Positions 49,539 to 60,826 are shown, counted from the first letter of the stretch. The stretch is DNA of 64,000 nt from Mesostigma viride (GCA_009746045.1 RPFO01000080.1:156550-220549); one strand, 5' to 3'. Translations and numbers: made by a program. Notes: generated from the letters alone by a model not told the origin.

Positions 49539-50589
49539 AGTTGTACAAGCTAGTGCTTATACTTTTTATGCGCAAGCCTTTTAGCTAAGGTTAACGCATA
49601 TTCTTACATCCTGCGCAGGATGTAAGAATATGCGTTAACCTTAGCTAAAAGGCTTGCGCATAAAAAGTATAAGCACTAGCTTGTACAACTTAAAACCTTT
49701 GCGCGTTGGGGCGGAATATTAAGCGGCTCCCTAACTAGGGTTTTACTTCCGCATCGAATTACTAATTCGATATCGAATTACTGATTCGATATGTATCCCG
49801 GGAAGGTCCGATATCTACCTCGCTAGGCGATTAATTAGGTCCGACCGGTGCCCCGGCGGATCCTCCCAAATAATCCCTACTCGGCACTGGCCCCACGAGG
49901 TTTCGAACCCATGACTTCCGCGCCGCGCCGGTTCTAAGTTGTACAAGCTAGTGCTTCTACTTTTTATGCGCAAGCCTTTTAGCTATAAGGTTAACGCATA
50001 TTCTTACATCCTGCGCAGGATGTAAGAATATGCGTTAACCTTAGCTAAAAGGCTTGCGCATAAAAAGTATAAGCACTAGCTTGTACAACTTAGAACCGGC
50101 GCGGCGCGGAAGCGCAGGATGTAAGAATATGCGTTAACCTTATAGCTAAAAGGCTTGCGCATAAAAAGTATAAGCACTAGCTTGTACAACTTAGAACCGG
50201 CGCGGCGCGGAAGTCATGGGTTCGAAACCTCGTGGGGCCAGTGCCGAGTAGGGATTATTTGGGAGGATCCGCCGGGGCACCGGTCGGACCTAATTAATCG
50301 CCTAGCGAGGTAGATATCGGACCTTCCAGGGATACATATCGAATCAGTAATTCGATATCGAATTAGTAATTCGATGCGGAAGTAAAACCCTAGTTAGGGA
50401 GCCGCTTAATATTCCGCCCCAACGCGCAAAGGTTTTAAGTTGTACAAGCTAGTGCTTATACTTTTTATGCGCAAGCCTTTTAGCTAAGGTTAACGCATAT
50501 TCTTACATCCTGCGCAGGATGTAAGAATATGCGTTAACCTTAGCTAAAAGGCTTGCGCATAAAAAGTATAAGCACTAGCTTGTACAACT
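49539..50589. mobile_element. Composite palindromic element P1
   Basis: 1,051 bases inserted in the minisatellite with 5-bp target duplication ACACC (49534-49538, 50590-50594). Layout: palindrome (49539-49690), module (49691-49936), palindrome (49937-50090), half-palindrome (50113-50191), inverted module (50192-50437), palindrome (50438-50589). The end palindromes are 152-bp perfect inverted repeats without a loop, starting AGTTGTACAAGC and ending GCTTGTACAACT. The two modules are mirror images with one difference noticed and carry a tRNA-type B box. No protein is encoded. Confidence 0.88.
49899..49910 (-). promoter_or_regulatory. B-box-like motif in P1 left module
   Basis: GGTTCGAAACC on the minus strand, fitting the Pol III B-box/T-arm consensus GGTTCGANNCC. 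The mirror copy is at 50219-50229 on the plus strand. No matching A box at tRNA spacing was found. Confidence 0.5.
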
Positions 50590-50905
50590 ACACCGTTGCG
50601 CGTTCCTGCTGCCCACTTCCCCCCACCGCCGTCATGTCCTTCCCCTTTGATGCCGCCACACCGTTGCGCGTTCCTGCTGCCCACTTCCCCCCCACCGCCG
50701 TCATGTCCTTCCCCTTTGATGCCGCCACACCGTTGCGCGTTCCTGCTGCCCACTTCCCCCCCACCGCCGTCATGTCCTTCCCCTTTGATGCCGCCACACC
50801 GTAACTTGCGCGTTCCTGCTGCCCACTTCCCCCCCACCGCCGTCATGTCCTTCCCCTTTGATGCCGCCACACCGTTGCGCGTTCCTGCTGCCCACCTGTT
50901 GTTGC
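50590..50905. repeat. ~68-bp minisatellite, right part
   Basis: Continuation of the 49270 array after the P1 insertion, about four to five units, ending 40 bases before the DUS3-like exon. Confidence 0.9.
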
Positions 50906-50944
50906 CCCCCAACACTGCCACGCGCTTCCCCCCCGACCCTGCAG

Positions 50945-51091
50945 GGTGCCGGGTCGGCGCTTCTCCTCAAGTCTCAGCGTATCGAGAACATCGTGCGCAT
51001 CACGTCGCGCGTGCTGACCTGCCCCCTGACGGTCAAGCTGCGCACGGGGTACTACGATCGGGAGAACACCGCGCACAAGCTGCTGCCGCAT
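50945..51091 (+). CDS. DUS3L: Isolated exon of DUS3-like tRNA-dihydrouridine synthase
   Basis: 49 codons in phase 0: GAGSALLLKSQRIENIVRI, then LTCPLTVKLRTGYYDRENTA and HKLLPH. This is the TIM-barrel segment of DUS3/DUS3L (GxGSALL...VLxxPLTVKxRTG...AHKLLP), which reduces U47 of tRNAs with FMN. Acceptor CCTGCAG|GG, donor CGCAT|GTGCGT. No other DUS3 exon is visible: upstream is a minisatellite and a facing gene on the other strand, downstream a LINE end and copia-B. It is either a gene with distant exons or a gene fragment. Confidence 0.75.
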
Positions 51092-51366
51092 GTGCGTGTG
51101 GCACTCCCCTTGTCCCATCGCAACCCACTGGCAAACTTGCGCGCGCCGGGCACCGGCGCGGCGCGACCCGGACCTATGTGACATGCACAACTGCTTGAAG
51201 ATGCAGGGCTTCTGGGACTATCCGTATTCCGCGCCCCCATGATTGACAAGGAGAAATGGGCTGCCATCTGCGATAAGCACCTTCCCGAAGGGTATGCTCC
51301 TGTTTTCTCCCCACGGGCCCCGCGGCCCGTTGCTAGCCAGGGTAGAAGTCCGCAGGTGGAGGTTAT
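51092..51366 (+). mobile_element. 5'-truncated LINE 3' end
   Basis: From about 51097 the sequence parallels the LINE remnant at 45295 onward (CCCCTTGTCCC, GGACCTATGTGACA, GATGCAGGGCTTCTGGGA, AGTCCGCAGG). It begins right after the DUS3-like donor site and is cut by copia-B at 51367. Confidence 0.65.
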
Positions 51367-52048
51367 AGTTAGCATATTGGGGCACCAATGTGCTAGATGG
51401 ATGCAGGATGAGGAGACCTTTCCAACGCCGTGTCAACCGCCTAGAACAGACAAGGGACTAGAAAGATATCAGGTCCCGAAGTACTGCCGACCGGCGGGCG
51501 AGGGCGGTGCATGCACTCTCAGGGCAGAGTGGACAGGACACGTGGCAGGCCGTGCCTGCACAGGCTTAGCCTGGACTCTCACGTGACTGGGACACAGTGT
51601 ACTGAGGGCTCAACGGCCTGTGGCTAGTAGAAGCCAGTAGCCAGCCAGCAGGTCTGCAAGGATGTAAGTCCATGCAGGACTGTGGCAGGTCCTGTGCTGT
51701 CCTAGACACAGGATAGCCAGAGATTCCTGTATGCTGCCTGCAACAAGGATGCAGGGCAGCGATACGAGGCTCTGGCAATGTAGCGTTGCCCAGCGTTGCT
51801 CATGACCGAGGAACAAGGATGGAACGAGGTTGCATATAGCTCGAGGCTCAACGAGGCAACGAGCGTCTTCACACACGAACCTTGGTCGTCACGACGAGTG
51901 GCGAGCCTATCGAGGGTCGTAGGCCTGGTGTGAGGATAAAGGTTGCTAGCCAGCAGCCTAGGGTCATTCCAGCCGGCAAGGACCAGGAGCTCACAAGCTC
52001 TGCTGACGAGTTGCTGCGCAAATCGTACTATTGCTTCCAAGCGCTTTC

Positions 52049-53173
52049 ATGTCTGGTTCATCGTCAAGCAGCCACGGTGCTGGTGAGGCGAACGAGCAGA
52101 GAGACGCGCAAGCGTTTTTCCCCTACCGTAACCAAGCAAACGCTCCAACATTCGTGCAAGCGGCCTACGTAGCGAGGCACTTGGCAGAAGAGGGGTGGGT
52201 GGCGGTGAGTGGGGGAGGCAGCAGGCCAGCGGCGGCGGACCCGATTATACAACGGGCTCGCGTCGTGATTTCTCCAGGTGAGACGGGGCGAGTGGCGGTG
52301 GAAGAGTTGGTGCGCATTCGTGACGCGCTAGCTGAAACTGCTAATCGTGTGGAGGTCGCTACCAGGGCGCCCATATCACGCTAGCCGGTCTCGACCTAGC
52401 CAGGGAGGCGCTTAGCCAGATCGTGGCAACAGCGCTCGGCAGCACCAGACTGTTCACTGTTCAACCACTGGGTGGCGACAGCAGTGCTAGGAGAGGGGGT
52501 ACCAGACGCCGACATCATCCGGAACGCCGTGCTCGGAGGCGGTGAATCCTTGGAGCACGGCGGAGGTATTTGCCAAACCATTGAGAATCTTGTTGCTGTC
52601 CTTTTGCAAGAGTCGAGAGGGTACGCAGACAGGTTCTTTATTACCACGCAGCCTTTCGGAGTGTACTCCAGGCTTGATACACCGAGGCCGGAAACCACCA
52701 CTGCGTGGGGTCCGGAGGTGGAGATTGTCGCGAGGTCGAGAAGACGCCTGAAGACGTCCATTTTGAGTGGACTGACAAGCCAGAGGGCTCCGTCAAGCGC
52801 TCGCCCAGCAGATAAACGAGGGCGACGGCACTACAGAACCTACGAGGAGAGGCAGAGAGCTGATCTGCATATCCCTCGTGAGGTGACTCACGAGTACGAT
52901 CGTTACGGCCGAGGCGAGCAGAACGAGCTTGTCGGCGGCGGTAAGCGGTGGGTACGCGATCTTGCTTTGCATCGCAACCCAGGTGAGACACAACATCCAG
53001 TCGAACGCAAGGCAGACGGGCGACCTGTGACCTGCGTGCTGGGAGAGTTTAACCCAGACCTCCAGATTGTCGCAGCAGCAGCAGCCCACCGGTTGCTGAG
53101 GGTGTTGAGCAGCGTCCAGACCGTGAGGAGGGGCAGGCGAGTGCAAGCCAGGAGGCGGCCTTGTCTGGTGTAA
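52049..53173 (+). pseudogene. Leader ORF region of copia-B, frameshifted
   Basis: Open pieces: MSGSSSSSHGAGEANEQR to about 52384, then in another frame ITLAGLDLAREALSQIV, then from about 52470 a long open stretch to TAA 53173. It holds the position of ORF0 in copia-A but shows no clear similarity to it. At least two frameshifts. Confidence 0.5.
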
Positions 53174-53235
53174 GTGCGTGAGCCTGAGTGGGTTCCAGCA
53201 GCCATATCTGCGTGTGTTGTCTGTAGTATTTTATA

Positions 53236-54257
53236 ATGCTTCGCAACACGCGCGGGAGCGGCAGCGGGAGCGGGGCGGGAGCGGGGGATGGCGGTGGTGA
53301 GGCAAGGGCAGACACGGAAGGCCCCGCCAACGTCGTGCCAGAGGGACAGGCAATCCCAACGGCAGAGGGCGTCAATGGCAGGAGGGCATCCAACCGGAAG
53401 AGGAAAGAGGTGGCACAAGGGGAGGAGCGTGCAGGGTGGCCAACCGACGGCGTGGTGCTGACGGGGGAGGGCCAGATGATGCTGAACGTCAAGCACCTGG
53501 TAAGAGACCATGTGTGCCTGAGTCTGGTGTTCCTGCAGCTAGTGTTCCTGCGCCATTAGCACCTGTAGGAGCTGCTGTCATTGGCAGTGACCCTCGTGCT
53601 TTGCCTGGGACTAGACCTCATATGAGTGCTGTGGCTGTGATGAATGGCCAGAAGCCTCTCAAGCCTCCTGTGGGACAGGAAGAGCTAGACAAGTGGTTGG
53701 AGGATATGGAGCTAGTTTCATGCTCTGTAGATCCCACTGTCAACCTTGTGCAGGTATTCCACACATCCACGACTAATAGGGATTCCAGTGAGCGTGTGAG
53801 GGACAAGGCTAGGCAAGCTGTCAAGGACAAGCTGACTTGGTCTCAGTTCCTAGAGGGCCTACGTCAGGAGTTCTCTGATAAGGTACTCAACCTCACTAAT
53901 CACTATAAGCTCAGCTATGATACCTTTGAGATCAAGGGCACAATAGCTGAGGAGCTGCAGCGGCTCACACGCATCAGGGAGAAGGGGGCCAAGCATGGCT
54001 TCAATCTGACTGATAGAGCAGTGGCAGATTACTTCCTGGATCGCATGGGGCTGAGTGTGGATGGGAGAAATGCAGCTAGGATGTTTGCTGATCAGACAGA
54101 TGGGACGTGGCCAGCCTTGCAAAAGGTTATTTTCAACATCCGTCCATCTGACAATGCTGCTTGCAAGGCAATCCAGGTGACTGGTGCCCCTTCAGCCTCC
54201 GCTCATCAGGTCCATGGTGACGCCCCTGGGCAGGGTGCTCAGGGAGACCAGACCTAG
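53236..54257 (+). pseudogene. gag: gag of copia-B, one or more frameshifts
   Basis: Starts MLRNTRGSGSGSGAGAG, changes frame near 53497, then reads a capsid-like helical region (EELDKWLEDMELVSC, WSQFLEGLRQEFSDK, FNLTDRAVADYFLDRM). It ends TAG TAG at 54255, while the Gln/Gly-rich nucleocapsid tail and pol continue in the next frame, so a further shift separates them. Confidence 0.7.
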
Positions 54258-55654
54258 TAGGCGTCAGAGGGCTAACAGGCGCAGGCAGAATGGTAACCAG
54301 GGTGGCAAGGGCCAGCAGCAGGGATCCAAAGGCAAGGGTCAGCAGCAGGCTGGTGGTCACCAGGGTGGTCAGCAGAACAAGGGTGGCCAAGGGCAAGGCA
54401 AGAGCCAGGGCCAGGGCACCCAGGCCAGTCAGAGCAGCCAGAACCAGGGTGGCCTGAAGAAGGCTGCTGCTGGGAAGGATGAAAGTGCTTTGGATGTGGC
54501 AGGACGGGTCATTGGCGACGTGACTGCCCAGACCAGGCCAAGTCTGCTGGAGCAGGCTCTGGCCAGGTGGGTAAGCCATGACTTGATGTTGTCCCCTGTA
54601 AATAGTCAATCACCCCTAGTGGGACGAACAGTTGTACATAGTAATGGGGGTGTCCCTCTTGTGCAGCAGCAAGGGGTTGGGAATGATGAGGTGCTTCCAC
54701 TCAATGATTGCAATAACGCTGCTGCAGCAGTGGAATTCCCTGTGCCTGTGGCAGGTGCAGGGTCTCCAGTTGTTGGGGTTGACTCTGGGAGTCAAGCCGC
54801 CAGACTGGAAGGACCTGCAGCTTCTGTGGGAACCGGGGCTGGCTCTGGGAGCCGAGCTACCTTGGAGGAGGTCCCTGGAGCAAGAGAACAGCAGGTGGGT
54901 CGTGCTATCCCAAGCACACAGTCTTTGTCACGTTCCTCTCTGTGCAGCCAGGCTGACAGGGGGTTGAGCTATGCTCAGGCTGGAAACACTCTACACCATA
55001 TCTTTGGCCACTCTAAGCAGGCAGAGATGTTTGCTTGGAAGATTGGCAAGGAGCCTTTGCTAGAGGCCTGCAGTGCAGCTGCTCAGAATTGTGTCTGTCA
55101 GGAGAATGCTGTTCGCCTCCCACAGTCCCATGCCAGAGAACCTGCTAGAGAGCGGGGGGATATCCAGGTGGACATCCAACACATCAGGGGCATGTATCTG
55201 TTGGTGGGGGTGGATAGGTTTAGCAGATATAGGTTGCTGACCATTCTTCCTGGAATGCAGGAGCATCAGCTGTTGATGGGTCTCCAGTCTTTGTTGCCAG
55301 GCTTTGGGGTGTACACCAAGGTGCAAGCTGACTTGCAGTTTGACTGCTTGATCAAGCTGGCTGACCAGCTTCCTTGTAAGTTGGTAGTGGTCCCTAGGGA
55401 ATGCCATGGGCAGCAGGGAGCTGTAGAGAGATCTATACGTGAAGTAAAAACAGTGGTGCTAGCAGCTAGTAGGAGTGTGCCTGTTGTGGCATCAGCTCTA
55501 GAGAGCAGCTTGGTGTAAGGGGATTGAGGAGCAGCTTAACCACAGGGTAACCTATTACTATGATGGTGTGGCAGTCTCTCCCCTGGCATTGCAGTTTGGT
55601 ATGCTATCACAGGACGTGGTGGCAGCCTGCCTGAAGAAGGCAGACAGGGTGTTC
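54258..55654 (+). pseudogene. pol: pol of copia-B, integrase part
   Basis: A Gln/Gly-rich tail, then LHHIFGHSKQAEMFAW, VDIQHIRGMYLLVGVDRFS (first Asp), VQADLQF (second Asp) and CHGQQGAVERSIREV (Glu), parallel to copia-A. A one-base shift lies near 55515; YYDGVAVSPLALQFG continues to the insertion. Confidence 0.8.
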
Positions 55655-57613
55655 ATGTCCCACGTAGCTCCCACAAAAACCAGCATCTTCATTAAAACAA
55701 TAAGTGGAAGCATACATGTGACACTAATTGACATGCCCGGAGGCACGCCGTTCAAGGCCCTTCATGAAGTACGTTGCCCTAGAGGCAACCAAGACACGGG
55801 TGGGTGGGTGGGGAGCAAAGAAAGAGGCCGACAAAACCAGCCAGAGCGGCTTTTAGTCGCAAAACCTCCCTTATCCCTAGCTAACTGACGTCATTAAACC
55901 CTTATGTTTAGTGGATGCTAGTAAGACGCTAACCGTACAGACCGGGGGTAGAATATCCCGAATCTGCACGGCTAGTATTAAATAATGCGTAGGTTGTTCT
56001 TTTCAGGGGCACTGCACCTCACGCCCCGTTCCGCCCGGGTATAATCAACCCAAGCGCGGAACGCACATTTTATTTAATTCATTTTTCAACCATGCACTAT
56101 ATTGCATCTACTAATCACAAAAGCTCTAGCCAAACAGCTACGAGTAAACACTACGACCTATAAGCCGCTCATCCAGCGGCCTCTTGTTCCCGCATTCACG
56201 TATAGAAGAAACTCCGTTCAAAGAACCCCGATTCATGTCCCACGTAGCTCCCACAAAAACCAGCATCTTCATTAAAACAATAAGTGGAAGCATACATGTG
56301 ACACTAATTGACATGCCCGGAGGCACGCCGTTCAAGGCCCTTCATGAAGTACGTTGCCCAATCACCCCCGCCCTGGCTTTCCCTTGAAGCCGCACTCCAC
56401 CTTGCTCGTTGTCACAAGTGACCGCCCTGCCGCAAAACGGGAGCCCCCCCACATCGGGAGGCGTGTGCCCGGCGGCTGTGGATGCGTGGCCAGGCCCAAA
56501 AAGGCCCAGCGCATTTGCACTGCGATTGCGCACGGCCAGCCTATCATGACCCCTCTCGGGGCCCCGAGTCGGTACCGCTATGGCCGTCTCCCCATAGACC
56601 CGGGGTGCTTCGAGAAAAAACGTGGACCTAGCCCAGGCCCCGCCAGCCCGGATGCCCGAGGCCACAGCCCCAGGCACCTGGCTGAACGAGAGTCCGTTCA
56701 GCCAAGACCGCATTCCCCCCCGAGGTTTCTATGCGTGGGGAAAAAATTTCTAGCTTAGGCGCTTTTCCCATCGCCGTCCCCAGCCCCAACCACCCCCCCC
56801 TCGGCGGAAGGCAATTGCAAAGTTTGCTGGCCAGCAGCAATTTCCGAAGAAAAAGCCGCAGGCCGCGGACCGAGACACGGGTCGCCAGTGCCAGCCATCC
56901 GGCTCCAACCCGGGGTGCAAGCATCCCCAGGTACGGAGCACCAGCTCGCGCACTGGGCCGACCAAGCGACAGTTGAGCACCTGTCACGGCATCCGGCCCA
57001 CCAAAGACCCCAAGCTGGGGAAAAGGTGCGGACCGGAGGTAATCATTTTCTTTTCTTTTAGTTAACCGGGCGAGGAACTACGCCTGACCGGTTAACAACT
57101 GGAAGTCTCACCACTGGCCAAGTGGCCAGTGCAACCAGTGCTTGGGATTTTGCTCCGCAGCACCCATAGCTGCGGCTGCCGCCGCAACGACAACGAGCAA
57201 AGAAAGAGGCCGACAAAACCAGCCAGAGCGGCTTTTAGTCGCAAAACCTCCCTTATCCCTAGCTAACTGACGTCATTAAACCCTTATGTTTAGTGGATGC
57301 TAGTAAGACGCTAACCGTACAGACCGGGGGTAGAATATCCCGAATCTGCACGGCTAGTATTAAATAATGCGTAGGTTGTTCTTTTCAGGGGCACTGCACC
57401 TCACGCCCCGTTCCGCCCGGGTATAATCAACCCAAGCGCGGAACGCACATTTTATTTAATTCATTTTTCAACCATGCACTATATTGCATCTACTAATCAC
57501 AAAAGCTCTAGCCAAACAGCTACGAGTAAACACTACGACCTATAAGCCGCTCATCCAGCGGCCTCTTGTTCCCGCATTCACGTATAGAAGAAACTCCGTT
57601 CAAAGAACCCCGA
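55655..57613 (+). mobile_element. Tandem pair of an unknown element with a ubiquitin-like first exon
   Basis: Inserted in the integrase reading frame of copia-B. TTC stands at each of three junctions (55652-55654, 56232-56234, 57614-57616), as if two copies sit head to tail at 3-bp target duplications. Unit 1 (55655-56231) and unit 2 (56235-57613) share an identical 125-base start and a 419-base end (55813-56231, 57195-57613); unit 1 lacks most of the middle. The start encodes MSHVAPTKTSIFIKTISGSI then TLIDMPGGTPFKALHE followed by GTACGT, a donor-like sequence. IFIKTISG...TL resembles the first strands of ubiquitin. The element class is not recognised. Confidence 0.6.
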
Positions 57614-57616
57614 TTC

Positions 57617-58199
57617 TCCAGGTTGAGGCGTAAGGACAAGGGCTGGAAAATGCTGAGGCCCCAGGTGGGACTGAGGGTCAGGATGTGGAAGGAACCGTCA
57701 TTACCAGGCAAGCGTGGCAAGTGGCAAGATGGGCTGGTAACCCATGTGGAAGAGACTAACCATTCTTGTCTGGTGGCTTTGGAGAGTAATCCCAAGCACA
57801 TGTGCAGGCTATCCTGGGCTCACGTCAAAGAGAGAAGGCCAACTGCAATCTGGCCTGAAGACGGCCCTGATCCTCCCTTGGAGGGAGATGAGCAGGATGA
57901 GAGCCAGGCAGTAGATGCTAACCCGCCATGCTTGGATTATGGTCTGTCCTGGATGGATGAGGGTGAGCAGGAGTCTGCTGAGACGTCTGTCACAAGGCCA
58001 CAGGTGGCCAGGGCTGCACCACAGTCCAGGGGGCTGCTGATGGCGGACATCATTCGAGCTCTGCAGAACAGCAAGCGTGATCCCAAGGTATCTAAGCTCA
58101 CGGGATGGGGGTCATGTGGGGCACCAGCACTAGAGGTGGATACCAACTCACAGGTGTCCATTCTAAGGGTAGAGGATGCTGCAGGCTTGCAGTGGTCAT
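57617..58199 (+). pseudogene. pol: pol of copia-B, integrase C-terminus and protease start
   Basis: LRRKDKGWKMLRPQVGLRV and GKRGKWQDGLV match the copia-A integrase tail, then ALEVDTNSQVSIL, the same DTNS protease-like motif. It is cut by P2; VSDFSGN and MKILGEV resume at 59170-59271. Confidence 0.8.
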
Positions 58200-59149
58200 A
58201 GTTATTATAAATAGTGACGTGAACTTAACGCGGAATTGATACCGGCGAGTGGTTTTCGCCGGATAAATAGTGACGGACCTGATTGCCAAGTGGCAAAAAG
58301 GTTCCGTCACTATTTATAATAGCTAAAACGTCGTAGTGTGGGGGTCGATATCTATCGTACCGCTGATGCCTACTGTACTGCAGTACCGAATCTCGCCTTA
58401 GCGATATTCCAACCGGGCATATTTTCCCTTCTGGCACTTTCGTTTGGCCTTCTGGTATCAAATCCTTCCGGTATCCGGAAATACCCGTGTCACCACAGGG
58501 ATTCGAACCCCCGACTTACGAGGTCTTAGTTATTATAAATAGTGACGGAACCTTTTTGCCACTTGGCAATTAGGTCCGTCACTATTTATCCGGCAAAAAC
58601 CACTCGCCGGTATCTATTCCGCGTTAAGTTCACGTGAACGTGGCGCGGAATTGATACCGGCGAGTGGTGTTCGCCGGATAAATAGTGACGGACCTGATTG
58701 CCAAGTGGCAAAAAGGTTCCGTCACTATTTATAATAACTAAGACCTCGTAAGTCGGGGGTTCGAATCCCTGTGGTGACACGGGTATTTCCGGACACCGGA
58801 AGGATTTGATACCAGAAGGCCAAACAAAAGTGCCAGAAGGGAAAATATGCCCGGTTGGAATATCGCTAAGGCGAGATTCGGTACTGCAGTAGGCATCAGC
58901 GGTACGATAGATATCGACCCCCACACTACGACGTTTTAGTTATTATAAATAGCGACAGAACCTTTTTGCCACTTGGCAATCAGGTCCGTCACTATGTATC
59001 CGGCGAAAACCACTCGCCGGTATCAATTCCGCGCCACGTTCACGTGAACTTAACGCGGAATCGATACCGGCGAGTGGTTTTCGCCGGATCAATAGTGACG
59101 GACCTGATTGCCAAGTGGCAAAAAGGTTCCGTCACTATTCATAATAACT
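58200..59149. mobile_element. Composite palindromic element P2
   Basis: 950 bases in copia-B with 5-bp target duplication GTCAT (58195-58199, 59150-59154). Layout: partial palindrome (58200-58325), module (58326-58527), palindrome (58528-58739), inverted module (58740-58937), palindrome (58938-59149). Palindrome ends are AGTTATTATAAATAG and its complement. B-box motifs: about 58498-58510 (minus) and 58759-58769 (plus, GGTTCGAATCC), the latter preceded by GACCTCGTAAGTC, which can fold like a tRNA anticodon arm. Confidence 0.87.
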
Positions 59150-59271
59150 GTCATCCCCTAGCTGCCTAGCTGTGTCTGATTTCTCTGGGAATGTGTCCAT
59201 GAAGATCTTGGGAGAAGTGAGTGTGCCTATCCTGGGGGTGCCCACCACGTTCCGTGTGGTTGAAGGGTATC

Positions 59272-59885
59272 AGTTAACGTAAAGGATTTACGTTAGATGG
59301 ATAGAGATTGTTACGCTCTTTCCAACGGCACCTTGAACGCCTCATTTGGCTAAGGAACGTAAAAGTTATGACGTTTCCTAGGCTGTGCCGACAGTACCCG
59401 GCGCGCCACTGTGGGCGCGTACGGACACAGGATGTACAAGTGTCACTTTGATAGTCCGCAGGACGTTGACAGGACTTGTACAGGACTTGATGGTCAATTG
59501 ATAGGTAGGCGCGCTGTAGCGCGCCAGGACCTATGAGACAATTGATGCTGAGCAGCGTACGGATAGGTCCACAGGACTAGCCGTATGGACAATTGATAGA
59601 TCTGCGCGCCAAAGGCGTGCCAGAGTCTGTGTGATCAATTGATTGACAGTTCAGCTGTGACAGTGCAGCTGAATACTTGGACGCGTCCCTAGCAACCTAT
59701 ATGTGTGACTTGGTAGCACCGGGACGCTAGTTCTTGCGTGCACGTTCTCTTGGCACTGCGACCCTGTCGCCTGTGCTGCGTGCAGTCTTGGAAGTGACGT
59801 GACTTACGTCTGTGTTCCTTATTCATAATAAAGGCAACATTCCTGCAAGAACCATGGCGGAATTCTGTGCAACCCTCTCACAACT
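59272..59885 (+). repeat. 5' LTR of copia-C
   Basis: 614 bases, the same ends as copia-A LTRs, with scattered substitutions (for example TTTGGCT for TTTGGTT) and small indels near AATAAAGG. Confidence 0.9.
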
Positions 59886-59909
59886 CGTATTACTCGCCTT
59901 TTCACGATC

Positions 59910-60659
59910 ATGCCGAATTCCGAAGACTTCCGCATTCCTACCGATGAGGAAGTAGCTGCTCCGCCGGCAGATCCCTTACCGGCTCCGCGTCCGCGTGAGC
60001 CAAGGCCGGCTGCTCCATCGTGGCAAGCTCTCCTTGACGAAGTCACGATTTCACTCGACGAATTACATCGTCGACAGCGAGCAGCGCTCCCGTTGCTGGG
60101 AGATTTTCCCGAAGACCCCCGCCTGCCGCAGCTGGTGCCGGCGATTCGTGGTCCATTACACCAAATCCGAAATATTCTTTCGGCTTTTACGGTCCAGGTC
60201 CGCGAAGGCCTGCGTTCCGTGAACGAAGTCACCACCGCCATTGAGGAGGTGGATAACGCAATTTCATCGCTCACCGGGTACCAGCGCAACTTACAAAACT
60301 GGGCCTCGAAGCGCACGGGGGGCGCGCCGGTGGTCACTACAAATTTGTTTCAAGACCTCGCGTTGCTTTCGCTGCTCACTCGCGGCGTTCGCACTCGCGA
60401 GCGCCAGGTCCTCATAAACCTGGTGGCATTTCTCTCGGCCTTGCGTGAGTGGATCCCAGCGGGCTGGGAGCTTCTTTCCATTTTTACGCATCCTCTTCGC
60501 CTCGTCGCGCGTTGGCGCATTGCAATTTTTGACCCGACGCAAAACCCGGCGAATACACCGGTTTTGATCCATACCGGTGCAGGTCCGGCTCACACGCCGG
60601 AAATGGAGGATCCCGAGTTTGCATATGAGTACTGTGATTTTCGGGGCCTTGACTACTAA
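59910..60659 (+). CDS. ORF0 of copia-C
   Basis: 249 residues, intact. It aligns end to end with the 236-residue copia-A ORF0; the extra residues lie in the proline-rich start and before the end, and both finish CDFRGLDY. Conserved core FQDLALLSLLTRGVR. Function unknown. Confidence 0.75.
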   Translation: MPNSEDFRIPTDEEVAAPPADPLPAPRPREPRPAAPSWQALLDEVTISLDELHRRQRAALPLLGDFPEDPRLPQLVPAIRGPLHQIRNILSAFTVQVREGLRSVNEVTTAIEEVDNAISSLTGYQRNLQNWASKRTGGAPVVTTNLFQDLALLSLLTRGVRTRERQVLINLVAFLSALREWIPAGWELLSIFTHPLRLVARWRIAIFDPTQNPANTPVLIHTGAGPAHTPEMEDPEFAYEYCDFRGLDY

Positions 60660-60826
60660 GAACGTCGGCCATTTTTCCAGTGCTCGTCGGCGTTTAGTCG
60701 ATTTTTCAACGGCGTTTCGCGGTCGGGGCGGCGGCGACACCGGTGCAGGCGGCAATAGTCGACAGTTGTACATACTTTCTTTTGCTGCTTTACTCAGGTG
60801 TTTGCTAAGACAGCTTGTAGTACATC

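Larger units (their letters stand above)
51367..59271 (+). mobile_element. Decayed copia relative ('copia-B'), nested insertions, 3' part missing
   Basis: The probable 5' LTR starts AGTTAGCATATTGG at 51367 and shares the TTTCCAACG region with the copia-A LTR; it ends near 52025. A frameshifted leader ORF region (52049-53173), gag (53236-54257) and pol pieces (54258-55654, 57617-58199, 59155-59271) follow. Interruptions: Ubl-type tandem element (55655-57613), palindromic element P2 (58200-59149), and a copia-A family member from 59272. RT and the 3' LTR are not in the window. Confidence 0.75.

Noticed and set aside
50544-51198. Pro/Ala-rich frames over the 68-bp minisatellite on both strands
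   Set aside because: Repeat-driven open frames; only the DUS3-like exon at 50945-51091 has family similarity.
56354-56758. 134-codon frame inside the Ubl-type element
   Set aside because: No ATG at its start, no domain, and an equally open frame on the other strand; looks like GC-rich non-coding DNA.
58740-58800. Complete tRNA-Thr gene
   Set aside because: Only an anticodon-arm-like and T-arm-like part is present; the 5' half is replaced by the palindrome and the stems contain mismatches.
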